Shown in pieces: positions 1 to 11,255 of a DNA stretch of 64,000 bases. The DNA is taken from NCBI GenBank assembly GCA_009801015.1, contig VHZZ01000232.1, forward strand, positions 65,925 through 129,924. The letters are read 5' to 3'. Positions within the stretch are counted from its first letter, which is position 1, and each line of letters begins with the position of its first letter. This stretch comes from Silene noctiflora. Its lineage: Eukaryota > Streptophyta > Magnoliopsida > Caryophyllales > Caryophyllaceae. The position numbers and the translations under genes are program-made. Below the pieces are notes generated by a model, which did no database searches, was not told where the DNA came from, and saw nothing but the letters and a program-made list of their open reading frames with translations.

Positions 1-350
1 GATCGACCTAACTCATAGTGAAAGCTTGTTAGGACCCGATTTAAGGGCGATGCTAAAAGTGAAAGCTGGGTATCTTTGGTCTAGATGATTATTTGTGATT
101 ACTAGTTTAACAACTAATTTAAATATATATTTGCATGTATGGACCGAACTTCCTAGACATCTTTTATTTTATCGTTTGTACTTCTATAATTGTACATTGC
201 ATATCAACCACCAACCAAGGTAGAATTCTATCCATCACAACTAATTAACAACCACCGCGCTCTCCGTGGATTCGACCCCTAAATACTGCATTCATTTGTT
301 GTACCTAGGGTATTTATTTTTGCATAGGTTAGCGACGACCTATCAGATTC
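1..350. mobile_element. Fossil Ty3/gypsy LTR-retrotransposon fragment (possible)
   Basis: The stretch around 255-347 has the wording I associate with the leader just before the first gene of Tat/Athila-lineage plant gypsy elements: a 'CCGTGGATTCGACCCC' phrase, then 'GCGACGACCTATCA'. No LTR pair or polyprotein gene is seen in the window, so this is a short broken remnant, possibly cut by the window edge. The family call rests on recall, not alignment. Confidence 0.35.
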
Positions 351-457
351 CATCGACCACTTAAAACAAGGCCTTGTGCTTTTGGGCTTAAGTAAGGACA
401 AATAATAGGCTCAAAGGTGCACATCTCATCTTATTGGGGCTGTGTTACGACGGTGGC

Positions 458-2167
458 GGGTCGGGTTGTTATACGACTCTCGGACGAAAATCACGTACGG
501 TTTAAAAATATATGAATACTTGTTGTTTAGGGCTAAAAATCGAATACGGTAATCAAGAAGCGACCCATGTCACGTGAAAGAAACCGAGAGGAAAATAAAC
601 ATGACCCGTCACGACCTCCCAAACGGATCAAATTTAAGTTTATAAACGTTTTTCGAAAATTTACAATCACAGAAAAAATATCGTAAATCATACGGATGGT
701 TTATCGGGGCAGATAAAGAAACCACACTAATTTTGAGAAGTAACAGAGAACATTTGATTGTGCCGGTACCCTATAAACGAGTCTCAGATGAAAATCAAAT
801 ACGAGCTTAAATATAGATGAATACTTGTTATTTAGGGCTGAAAAATCGAATACGGTAATCAAGAAGAGACCCCTATCACGTGATAGAAAAACTGAGCGGA
901 AAAGAATCATGACCCGACACGACCTCCCAAACGGGTCAAATTTAAGTGTATAATACACGTTTTTCAGGAATTTACAGTCCCGGTAAAAAAATGTCCATAA
1001 ATCATACAGATGGTTTATCATGTCAGATAAAGAAACCACACAAATTTTGAGAAGCAACAGAGAACATTTGATTGTACCGGTACGTTATAAACGAGTATCG
1101 GTTGAAAATCTCGTACGACTTAAAAATAGATGAATACTTGTTATTTAGGGCTGAAAATAGAATACGGTAATCAATAAGCCACCCATGTCACGTGAATGAA
1201 AAACCGAGAGGAAAAGAAACAAGACCCGACACGACCTCCCAAACGGGTCAAATTTAAGTGTATAATACACGTTTTTCGGGAATTTACAGCCCGACAAAAA
1301 AATGTCCGTAAATTATACGGATGGTTTATCGGGTCAGATAAAGAAACACACAAGTTTTAAGAAACAACAAAGGACATTTGATATTGCAGGTACGTGATAA
1401 ATGAGTCTCGGACAAAAATCACGTACGGCTAAAAAAAATGAATACTTGTTATTTAGAGTTAAAAATCAAATACGGAAACTCATGAAGCGGTCCTGTCACG
1501 TGAAAGAAAAACCGGGAGGAAAAGAAGCATGACCCGGCACAACCTCCCAAACGTGTCAAATTTAAGTGTATAATACAGTTTTTCGGGAATTTACAGTCAC
1601 AGAAAAAAATGTCCGTAAATTATACGGATGGTTTATCGGGTCATATAAAGAAACCACACAAATTTTGAGAATCAACAGAGGATATTTGATAGTGCTGGTA
1701 CACGATAAACGAGTCTCGGACGAAAATCATGTACGGCTTAAAAATAGATGAATGCTTGTTATTTAGAGCTGAAAATCGAATATGGTAACTCATGAAGCGA
1801 CCCCTGTCACTTGAAAGAAAATTCGGGAGGAAAAGAAGCATGAACCGGCACGACCTCCCAAACGGGTCAAATTTAAGTGTGTAATACACATTTTTCGGGA
1901 ATTTAAAGTTTCGGGAAAAAAATGTCTGTAAATCATACGGATGGTTTATCAGGTCAGATAAAAAAACGACACAAATTTTGAGAGTTAACAGAGGACATTT
2001 GATTGTGCCGGTACGCTATAAACGAGTATCGGACGAAAATCACGTACGGCTTAAAAATAGATGAATACTTGTTATTTAGGGTTGAAAATCAAATACGGTA
2101 ATAAAAAAGCGACCCATGTTACGTGAAAGAAAAAACGAGAGGAAAAGAAGCATGACTTGGCACGAAT
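458..2167. repeat. Tandem array, ~310-bp unit, about 5.5 copies
   Basis: The same unit recurs head to tail. The phrase 'ATGAATACTTGTTATTTAG' or a close variant falls near 510, 818, 1130, 1438, 1748 and 2061, giving spacings of about 307-313 bp. Every unit also carries 'CCTCCCAAACG' and, further on, 'CGGATGGTTTATC' or a near variant. Copies differ by scattered substitutions and small indels. The small ORFs here (for example 701-1057 minus, 1641-1889 minus) are products of the repeat and not genes. The array stops abruptly near 2167. It looks like a short satellite-type array or the tandem-repeat part of a larger element. Confidence 0.85.
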
Positions 2168-2797
2168 GCTGAGAAAGGTAAAATTGTAAAAGTCGTATGT
2201 GAAAGGGTAAAATCCGTATGTGAAAATACATATCCCTTAAACAAAGCTTGAGCTCTTTTGCAAAAAAATTAAGAGACAAAAAACAATTATCTAAGAATGT
2301 TGAAATTCCAATTGAAACTAATGCTTATGATGCTTCAAGTAGAAATAAAATTTAACAATAATTAAAATCAATCTAATATTAATCTAGTTTACGCAAAGTG
2401 ATTTTCATCACTCTTAAAAAGCTTTTCGTCACTATTAAGTTCGCAAAAGTGGTAATTAACACCCTTAATTTTACTCCTATGGCAGGTGAAAATAGACATA
2501 TTAGGTTTCATTTGTAGAAAATAGAAATCAAGCCACATAAAAACGGAAATTTTCTCATGGTATCCCTTAATTTTGTCAAATCTCCACGGTACCCCTACTT
2601 TTAAGAATTTGCCTATGGTCCCCTTAACGTAACGACCATTAAGAAGGCGTTAAATTTTGATGATGTGGCATTGGTTAGTGATGAATTAACTTTTGGAGGG
2701 AAAATCAAATTAACATACATCTTTTGTTAGAAAAAGAAAAGTTTAAACATTTCCCATGGTATCCCTCTGTTTTATGTTTTCTTCCTCATATCCTTAA
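2168..2797. other. Intergenic, low-copy or degenerate repeat DNA
   Basis: No gene is seen. Phrases like 'CATGGTATCCCT' and 'CGGTACCCCTACTTTT' recur at 2553-2630 and 2755-2770, and related wording follows the hAT-like insertion at 3552-3610. A degenerate dispersed repeat therefore seems to be interrupted by the element at 2806-3543. Confidence 0.5.
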
Positions 2798-2900
2798 GGT
2801 GTAACCACTGGCGGACCGAGGGGTGCGCACAGCACCGCACGTGCGCACCCTCGGTTGGCGGAAATTTTTTTTTATAAAAAAAAACAGGAAAACAAAGATA

Positions 2901-3014
2901 TATACAATATATGTTCTATAATAGTCATTATCAATCTAGTAGCTTAGTGGTTAAGCTTTTGGTTCTAAACTTGATAGTCGTGTGTTCGAATCCCCTTCGA
3001 CACATTTTTTTTTT
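2901..3014 (+). repeat. tRNA-like (Pol III box A/box B) segment, copy 1
   Basis: A perfect box A-like TAGCTTAGTGG lies at 2940-2950, and a box B-like TGTTCGAATCC at 2983-2993, 43 bases start to start, as in a tRNA gene. A T-run follows the segment and could act as a Pol III terminator. It does not fold into a convincing functional tRNA, so it reads as a SINE-like or tRNA-derived promoter module inside the hAT-like element. Confidence 0.65.
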
Positions 3015-3388
3015 TGCTTCCCTTTGTTATTTCTTTAATTTCCTTTTCCCAATTTTGTTATTTAGGTTTTTAATTTGAAATTGTCTTTGATAAATTACTT
3101 ATATGACTGTTTGGTACTTTAATTTTGATTTTTGGTTGTGTATTTGTGACCTTTTTTTTGTGATTTTTTTTTTATTACTTTAATTTCATTGTTCATTCAT
3201 AAAACATTGAAACAATTAGACCCTTAATTAAAAATATCAATTAAAATTATACTTCTAATTTAAGATTTCCTTTTCGTTTTATATTAATGAAGAATACAAA
3301 AGTTTAGAAATTTTTTGGAATCCATATCTGGGTAAGACGAAGTTTAATACTAAGACTAAGAATCCACCAAGAAATACTATGTAACTTA

Positions 3389-3502
3389 TATACAATATAT
3401 GTTCTATAATAGTCATTATCAATCAAGTAGCTTAGTGGTTAAGCTTTTGGTTCTAAACTTGATGGTCGTGTGTTCGAATCCCCTTCGACACATTTTTTTT
3501 TT
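3389..3502 (+). repeat. tRNA-like (Pol III box A/box B) segment, copy 2
   Basis: This is an almost exact direct repeat of 2901-3014, displaced by 488 bp. Box A is at 3428-3438 and box B at 3471-3481, again followed by a T-run. Only a few bases differ between the copies (CTAG/CAAG before box A, ATAG/ATGG between the boxes), so the duplication is recent relative to the surrounding repeats. Confidence 0.65.
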
Positions 3503-3551
3503 AATTGTGCACCCCCATTCTGAAAGCTCTAGGTCCGCCACTGGGTGTAAC

Positions 3552-4266
3552 AATTTTCCCAGGGTACACTTGAGTTTATATAATTTTCCCACTATACCCC
3601 TGATTTGAGCAATGCAATGACTTGATAAGGGGTGTCATATTGCTATTATTTTATGTGTTATTTCAGTTACTTGTACTTAATATTCCATAAAATAGAAACA
3701 TATGCATAATCAATGCTATTTTTATGCTAAAATATAAGAGGGTGAACAAATTATTCATCTTTGGTTTAATGTTATCATTTACTTTATTTTTTAAATCTTT
3801 CTTTTAGCATTAGTTAACAATAAAGTTAACATAATCATGTTGTATATTGCCGAACTTCAACATAACAAGTTTATCACCGTCACAAATAGGAGAAAGTGGA
3901 AGGGTCAATGTAAGAAATAACAAGTTTATCACCATCACAAATAAGACGGTCTATGTTCGTATATAAAACGACAAAACGAGGTGCGATAGAGAATTCAATG
4001 GTGGCCGCAAGTGGGCAATGTGTACAAGTGGTACAAGAGTACAACGACGGTACGTGTTGTCTTCCACCCCAACAATCAAATCAAATCAAATCAAATCAAA
4101 TACACATTAATTGAGAGAGGCCCCACAAAAATGTAGGCTTTAAAATAAAGTTCCCACGAATTCCAAGACACAAACATATAAACCAACTTTGCTTGTTGCT
4201 TGTTGCTGGTTGCTGGTTGCTGGTTGCTTGAAGCTTCAAAGTTGAGAAATTAATAATTGAGTGAAA
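3552..4266 (+). other. Upstream region of the MFS transporter gene
   Basis: No gene is seen. The part to about 3620 continues the dispersed repeat interrupted by the hAT-like insertion. A short run of AATCA units lies at about 4075-4100. The rest is AT-rich and is presumably the promoter and 5' UTR of the transporter starting at 4267. No confident TATA box was picked. Confidence 0.4.
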
Positions 4267-7200
4267 ATGGGAGGAGAAAGCAGCAGCAGCAGCAGCAGCC
4301 ATAATAGCAGCTTAAAATGGTTCGGGTTCGTGACGGCAGTTTGGGTACAAGCAATATCAGGAAACAACTATACGTTTTCAAACTACTCGGATGCATTAAA
4401 GACATTGATGAATTTGACACAACTTCAGTTAAACAATCTTTCTGTTGCTAAAGATGTTGGTAAGGCTTTTGGTATACTTGCTGGTCTTGCTTCAGATTCA
4501 TTCCCAACTTGGTTGCTTCTTCTTATTGGTTCTATTCAAGGTCTTCTTGGTTATGGTGCTCAATGGCTTGTTGTCAGTAAAACAGTCCAACCTTTCCCTT
4601 ATTGGCTGGTTTGTTTTCTTCCTTTTTCTTTTTTCTTTTTTCTTTTTTCTTTTTCTTTTTCTTTTTCTTTTTCTTGCACGCATCGTCTACACTATTATCC
4701 AACTCCATCTATCTTGAGTAGGTAGCTAGGTAGATTGGTAGGTCAAGTCTAAGATGATACGGAGTATTTGGGTTATTATCTTCACCTAACAATAATCCAC
4801 ACCAATGGTAAGTGGTAACATGGAACAGGTGGATCCATGTTACCATTGGTGTGGATCGGAGTGAGTAACTTATATGGATTTGTGGTGATTTCTGATACGA
4901 AAGCAATCCTTTAATAATTCAGAAAAAATAAAATATGATTGTAATTTCATTTGCTGAATAGGTTGGTTTCTAAATTTATTATCATGTCTACAGATGTGTA
5001 TATTCATGTGCATGGGAGGGAATAGCACCACATGGATGAACACCGCCATCTTAGTAACATGCATAAGAAATTTCAGGAAAAACAGGGGACCCGTTTCTGG
5101 GATTCTCAAGGGTTATGTGGGTTTAAGCACTGCTATTTTCACCGATCTCTGCAATGCCCTTTTCTCTAATCGCCCTGCCGAGTTTCTTATGATGCTCTCT
5201 CTTATCCCCTTTGCTGTCTGCCTAATCGCCATGCTCTTCCTCCGCGAAGTCCCACCATCTTCCACTCCCTTAGAGATCTCTCAAGAGTCTAACTACTTCA
5301 GCTGGTTCAACATTATTGCTGTCATCGTCGCTATTTATCTCTTAGCCTATGATTTTATTGGCTCAAAAGGACATGTTTTTGACATTGCATTTTCAGTCAT
5401 TCTCTTGGCTTTGTTGGCTACCCCTTTGCTCATACCGGCTTACATCCACCTAAAATCCTGGCTAGACTCAAAACAAATAGACAATGTTGAGGATCCAATC
5501 ATTGAGCCTTTACTAGCTCAACAACAAGTGTCCGAGGTAGTAGCCGAGGATGGTTTAGTGACTGGGGAGCTCAGGAAATCACAGCCTCTTCTTGGAGAAG
5601 AACATACTATAGTTGAGGCATTCAAGACACTAGATTTCTGGGTTTTGTTTGTGTCATTTTTGTGTGGTGTTGGGACTGGTTTGACTGTGATGAACAACAT
5701 GGGACAGATGGGGGCTGCTCTCGGCTATTCAGATGTCTCCATTTTTGTTTCTCTTCTCAGCATTATGGGATTTTTTGGCAGAATCATTTCTGGAACGGTT
5801 TCTGAGTATTGCATCAAGTAAGTACACTTTTCCACTTCTATATTTTTTGATATTGATGGTCAAACAATATCAACTTTGATCGACTCTTTCTTTACCTTTT
5901 ATATTTGTTGTGAGCAGTGGAGGTAAACAAATTATTTGGACAAATGGAGTAACTTTTTAACTTTAAGTTCATACTAGTTGACTAAAAAACTCAAATATGA
6001 CAGAATGAATATGATCGATGTGAGTTTGTAACTATTGCAAGGTTTCTAGCCATCGATCCGCATAATAAACTACCTTGAAAATCTTTGCTTAGTACGAGTG
6101 TATAATGATTATATGCTTAAAATATGTCATAGTGGGATCTGTGTGAGTTTGTAACTATTGCAAGATTTCTAGCCAGCCGGCCACTAGCACGCGTGATTTG
6201 CAATGGACGTCATAGTTCTTTTTTTGACTCCGTAATTAATTAATTAATTAGGCTAAATGCCCATCACGTTTTGTTAATCCTGCAAGCAACATGCGGTTGT
6301 TCAGAAACTTGATTCTGTGGGCTTATCAAATTTTTAGTGACCGTTCTTTCATTGCGTTGAATTACTGGAAAGTCTAAAGGAAAGATGGTATATAAGAGAA
6401 ACGTGAGGGAAACATCCTGGATGCCTTGTCTTATTGTTATTGAGTATTGAAGATAAATCCGTAGATTTTTGTCTTATTGTTATTGAGTATTGAAGATAAA
6501 TCCGTAGATTTGGTCTGCACAGAAGATGTGGTTTTGAATACTCCGTAATTGATAGTCTTTTGAGATTGGAAAATGAGATTCATGTAATATGCTCAATTTT
6601 GAATGTTTATAGTTTTTTTATCCCTTTGACCATCCTCATGTTCTTTTCTTTAAAATATATACTCCGTATTTGAGACCAGTGGTGCAGGGGAGGGCTAGCT
6701 AGCAGGGGTGCTCCCCCCCGCTCAAAATCATTACTTAAACTTACAACAAAGTTAGTCATATGAGCTGTTATTTTCTTCGTTACTGAGTATGTTGTATCTT
6801 TACACATTCATGTTCACTAGAGTCATTGTGTGACTGTTTATAACCCTGCAGGAGAGCTGCTATCCCTAGGCCTTTCTTCAATGCAGCCTCTCAAATCTTG
6901 ATTGCTATAGGTTATGTCATAATGGCAATGGCACTACCTGGTAGCCTTTATATCGGATCCGTCATAGTTGGCCTATGCTATGGCGTTCGCCTAGCAATCA
7001 CAGTTCCTACTGCCTCCGAACTATTCGGGCTCAAATATTACGGGCTGATATACAACATTCTCATCCTGAACCTGCCTCTGGGATCGTTCCTTTTCTCAGG
7101 CCTTCTTGCTGGCTTGCTATATGATGCACAGGCTACCGTCACGCCCAGTGGCGGGAATGAGTGTTATGGCCCACATTGTTATAGGCTTTGCTTCCTCGTC

Positions 7201-7320
7201 ATGGCCGGTGCTTGTCTTTTCGGGTGTGCCCTAGATGTTTTGATGGGTATGAGGACCAGGGACCTTTACAGAAAGATCTCGACCAGCAAAAGGTCGAAAT
7301 TGGTAGTGAATGGAACATGA
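4267..7320 (+). CDS. NFD4/nodulin-like major facilitator transporter, 3 exons
   Basis: Exons are 4267-4608, 4994-5817 and 6852-7320 (phases 0 and 2), giving about 544 residues. The start is the first ATG of the frame, at 4267, followed by a Ser run. Residues about 15-260 match the plant Nodulin-like domain: SGNNYTFSNYS, LASDSFPTW, then CMGGNSTTWMNTA and GPVSGILKGYVGLSTA across exon 2. The second half is an MFS-type set of membrane helices ending in a short basic tail. The family contains NUCLEAR FUSION DEFECTIVE 4 and related membrane proteins whose substrates are mostly unknown, so no substrate is proposed. Length is slightly below the usual 560-600. The 1-kb second intron carries two local duplications. 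Confidence 0.9.
6427..6515. repeat. Tandem duplication, ~45-bp unit, in intron 2 of the MFS gene
   Basis: A unit beginning TGTCTTATTGTTATTGAG and including GATAAATCCGTAGATTT is present twice in a row. A second, dispersed duplication in the same intron repeats GAGTTTGTAACTATTGCAAG at about 6021 and 6145. Confidence 0.8.
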
Positions 7321-8061
7321 TTGTATCGTGTCATTCGTCTCATTTTTTAAATATAATGCCAATGGAGAATCAGTTGAGCGTAGCTGAGAAAAAAATGCTG
7401 GAGATGCAATTTTGGAACTCGTGTTTGTTGTATTCTTGTAAAATTTAATCAATTGATGTATGTGATGAACGAGGACATATAAGTCTTAATGAATTACTTG
7501 TAAGTTGTAACATTATTCCTCTAGTTATTTATACATAACTTTAAATTTTTGATTAGCAAAAGTGACGAACAAGGTCATATAAGTCTTAATGATACTGACT
7601 AACTATGAAAATGCATCTTTGATGGTTTTAAACTTGGATGTTAAACGATAATATCTACTAATAGTTAGTTTGACGATCTTGATTACGATGTATTCAACGT
7701 TTAAAAGGAAGGCTAGCTTCCGACTGTGAGGAGGACAAAATAGATTAAAATGAAATCAAATATACTACCCTCTTCAAGAAATTCAGCATAAGATCTCTAG
7801 TATGCACAAATGGTCCAAGAATCAAAATTAATCAATTGTATGACAGTACACACCATCAAGTACATTCAGTTCGACGTCCACAAAATAATCACATTCGTGT
7901 TAGGATCTGCCTTATTCCTTCCATTCCAAAGAAAGAAACAATAAATGCACACAAACTAGGCTTCCTAATGATACATTCAAATGTACAGGCAACAAATTAA
8001 GGGAGACAGACTCAAAATTATATGCAAGCATCCAACAGACATTTAGGAAAACAAATAATAG
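7321..8061. other. Convergent 3' regions of the MFS and NET4 genes
   Basis: No gene is seen. It contains the 3' UTR of the plus-strand transporter (TGA at 7318-7320) and that of the minus-strand NET4 gene (stop at 8062-8064). A short phrase GAGGACATATAAGTCTTAATG at 7471 recurs in altered form near 7573. Confidence 0.5.
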
Positions 8062-10714
8062 TTATGATGCACAAACATGTAGCTGTTTGTGTCCTGTGAA
8101 GGCTTGTCGAAGTTGTTGATAACCATTCCTATAATGCTCAAGAGAGTAACACAACTGTCTGATCGCCTCCCTTTTTCCTTCAGCAGCTTCCATGATCAAA
8201 TCTTTCTGCCCCTCGACCTCTTCTCTCAGCTCCTCTACCCTCATACTCACCTCTTCTGCTTTTTTTCTGAACATCTCATTTTCAGCAATCCTGTGTTGCA
8301 TTTGGATAATTTGATCTTCTTTTTCCCTTACTTTGGATTCAACTTCTTCTTTCTCAGTCAGCAAGCTGACATATTTTAGCCTGTACGCATCAAAATCACT
8401 TTCCAAACTTTCCAACCTAACTGTCTTATCAGCAATATCTGCCTTCAGCTGTTCAATTTCATCATTCAACTTTGTTTCCAACATCCCATGCTGAGTTTCC
8501 AGAGAACGGCTATGCACCTCCCACTCCCGTAGTCTCTCCTCTAAGCCAATTTTTTCATCAGACAATCTTGAAATTTCAGCATGGAGCTGATACTTGCGGT
8601 TGGCATCAGATAACTCTTCTTTCAGCTCCCTAACCTCCTTTTCCCGGTCATTGAGACTCGTTTTGTACCTTGCAATCCTTTCTTGCAACTTGGATGCCAG
8701 TCGTTTTTCTGTCTCAAGCATCCGTTTCCAAGTGGCAGAATCCTTTTGAGCCATTTTAAGCAAATCCTGCATTTTACGAATACTTTCAGTGGATTCTCCG
8801 TTCTCCTTTCTTAACTTCATCAACTCTTTGTCGACAACTTGGAATCTGCCCCTCGTGTTTCTCAACTCCTTAACTAGTGCCTGAATTTTATCTTCTGGTC
8901 CAGAAACATCTAGATCCAATGTATTACTGCTTTCATCAAGTGCATCTTCATTTTCAGCGTCAAGAGAGGAGCAATTTCGCAACACAGGAAACTCAAGGGG
9001 CAGATTGCTCATGTGTTCTAGCGATTTGCATTTTTGGAGCTCTGTTTTCAGATTAGCGATCTCTTCCTCAAATTCAAAGATTTTTTCCTTTGCCATCTTT
9101 AGTTCTTCCTCATAACCAGCAATCCTTGAATGCACATCATCAAAATTCTCACTACTGCTTCTCCTAAAGGACCCAATTTTATTATACTCTTGTCCTTGAT
9201 TCTGAAACTTTTCCTCGCCACAAGTCTCAATATCAGGTTCTGTTAACCTTGTCTGCGTCCCTTCTTCACCTGCATTTACTGTCATTCCAGGATAGCTGTG
9301 TAACGAGGATATATCAGATTCGGTCTCAGAATCTGATATTGAAGATGTTTCATCTCCTCTTGCAGATCGATCTGGTCCACTTCTCCCATAGCCAAGGAAG
9401 AAGTCAAAGCCAGCTGCTCGGTGACCAAATCCACGGCGACCTATCTTTGGATCTTGAGGAGTCCACGCAACAGCTGCAGTTTCAGAGCCTAAGTCAAACC
9501 CAGAAGACCCCTGAGAGTGTAGTTCGGGCAGGAGGTGTTTCCTCATGTCTCCAGTCAAATGCTCATACCGCTCAGCCAATAATTTATATGTCCGATGGAA
9601 CTCCTCCACGTGAGAGAGTAACTCAGGCCGTCTCTGGTAATACATTTCAGCCTTTTTAGCAAAAGAATCCCCATCTCCTTCAATTAATGTTAGCATACGT
9701 TTGTAATTTTGATCCATATCTGCAAAAAAAAAAAAAAAAAAAAGAGCGATGTGTCATCCTGTAAAGGATTTGTAACCGACATCTACCAAATGCCAACCAT
9801 TGAAGGGTCAATGCAATGATTCACTCGAAGAGATTTATTGTTTCATCTTTCATCAAATAACTACCAATTTTTTTTATTTGTGAAGAAATAACTACTGATG
9901 TAGACTAGTATAGATATATTTGTATAATTACTATAAATGCTTTGCGATTCATCGTTAATATCTGCAGAAAAGCAATGTATCATTCTTATTCTCCAGAATT
10001 TATAGATGTCCAGTTATTTCAGAGTGCATCATGCACATCATCCGTACAAGTTATAAATTTTGTAGTATTGCTCACCGTCTAGATTTTCAGTGAGCCACTT
10101 GATATTTCTTGGACCAATATGACTTTCCCACCACCAGGAATTTGATTTCCTGGAGTCCAGTCCTTTGAGGGACTTCTTTGTGTGAACCTAAGATTATTAA
10201 ATAGATCAAGGTCAATGATTGAGTTACACAGAAAGAAATGCACGGCTGACATCGAGTTTGAAAATTGCGATAAACACAGAAGCATATACAGTAATCTTGA
10301 TCAAACCGTCTCATACTAAAATTTGTGTAAATTATAGTTTATTCATGTACACATTTATCTACAGAGGTTTACTATGTAGGATAGGTCGCGCGGAAAAACC
10401 TTTGTGGAGCATTGCTTTACCTAAAATATGGTGAAGTCCTATAATATTTACAAGAATGGAAGGAACAAAGAATTTCCAAAACAATTGTAGACATCTACAA
10501 GAGTTAAACCATGGAAAGTAACTTATGATCAGCGCTCACTGTACATTACACCTACATGAATTATACCACTTAAATTTACTTACGGTTACTACTTCCATCC
10601 TATTTATATTGCACATGGCCAATTCTAGAGGGTAGTATTAACTTACAAAGATATTACATAACGAATTCTATATGAAATAACCGAGTGATGTTTTCTTACC
10701 GACGAAGAAGCCAT
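8062..10714 (-). CDS. NET4: NETWORKED 4 (NET4)-like actin-binding protein, 3 coding exons
   Basis: Coding exons in transcript order are 10700-10714, 10076-10187 and 8062-9719, giving about 594 residues. The first exon encodes only MASSS; the second encodes the start of the NAB/KIP1 domain (SWWWESHIGPRNIKWLTENL) and joins in frame to DDMDQNYKRML in exon 3. The rest of the NAB domain (LIEGDGDSFAKKAEMYYQ, ERYEHLTG) ends near residue 100. An acidic linker follows, then a long coiled coil from about residue 200 to the C terminus. NET proteins bind F-actin through the NAB domain and link it to membranes; NET4 members act at the tonoplast. A splice donor at about 11501 suggests a 5' UTR exon. MASSS at the start also matches Arabidopsis NET4A. 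Confidence 0.9.
9724..9742 (-). repeat. Poly-T tract at NET4 intron 2 acceptor
   Basis: An uninterrupted A-run on the plus strand reads as a long T-run immediately before the TGCAG acceptor of NET4 exon 3. It is the polypyrimidine tract of that intron. Confidence 0.7.
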
Positions 10715-11213
10715 AGATAATCACCCAAATGTATAATGAGTAAAGAGATCCAATGATGGGAAGATTTGCTAAGATTTGCTATTCACCTACAAGCTGTGCA
10801 AACAACAAATTGAGCAGCATTACAAGTGAAGATTACAAAAATAGACAGAAAGATAAGAAAATAAAGGAATTGTGAGACGATCATCTCAACACCAAATTCG
10901 AACTTGGGACCTCTACCTTATGAGAAGACCATCCCAGCCAATGGTTTAATATCCTAATACGAATCATAATTAAATTGGTAGAAATATAGAATGCTAAAAC
11001 TAAAGTAACTGGTATCCAAATATGGTATTCTCGTCCCTGACCTTAGGTCAAAGACCACAAATCATAATACTGGTACCAATACCCACAACAACATTGGCGC
11101 AATGACTCCCGCAAATTGTGAGGTAAAGAGGGGTTTACCCTTGTCTTTGTGTTATAACACAGAGGGGAAATGCATCTAAAACTGTTGAACCCAAACAGGG
11201 GAAATAGTCTCCC

Positions 11214-11255
11214 TCCTAAATCCTAAATCCTAAATCCTAAATCCTAAATCCTAAC
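11214..11255. repeat. (CCTAAAT)n telomere-like heptamer tract
   Basis: About six tandem copies of the heptamer CCTAAAT. It differs from the Arabidopsis-type plant telomere repeat CCCTAAA by one base per unit and the tract is short, so it is a heptamer microsatellite, possibly of interstitial telomeric origin. Confidence 0.8.

Larger units (their letters stand above)
2806..3543. mobile_element. Non-autonomous hAT-like DNA transposon (738 bp)
   Basis: The ends are inverted repeats: CACTGGCGGACC at the left and GGTCCGCCACTG at the right, with one mismatch when folded. The element is flanked by a perfect 8-bp direct repeat, GGTGTAAC, at 2798-2805 and 3544-3551. Eight-base target duplications and CA(G)TGGCGG-type ends fit the hAT superfamily. 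There is no transposase ORF. Just inside the left end, 2814-2850 can fold into a hairpin with arms CCGAGGGGTGCGCA and TGCGCACCCTCGG. The interior holds two near-identical ~114-bp segments with tRNA-like promoter boxes, listed separately. Confidence 0.85.

Noticed and set aside
701-2279. Several 60-118 residue open frames in the first 2.3 kb
   Set aside because: They repeat with the ~310-bp tandem unit and lack codon or domain logic.
2901-3014. A functional tRNA gene
   Set aside because: Boxes A and B are present but there is no cloverleaf with acceptor stem pairing; the segment is duplicated inside a transposon.
4498-4683. Lys/Arg-rich minus-strand frame
   Set aside because: It is the complement of a CT-rich intron start following exon 1 of the MFS gene.
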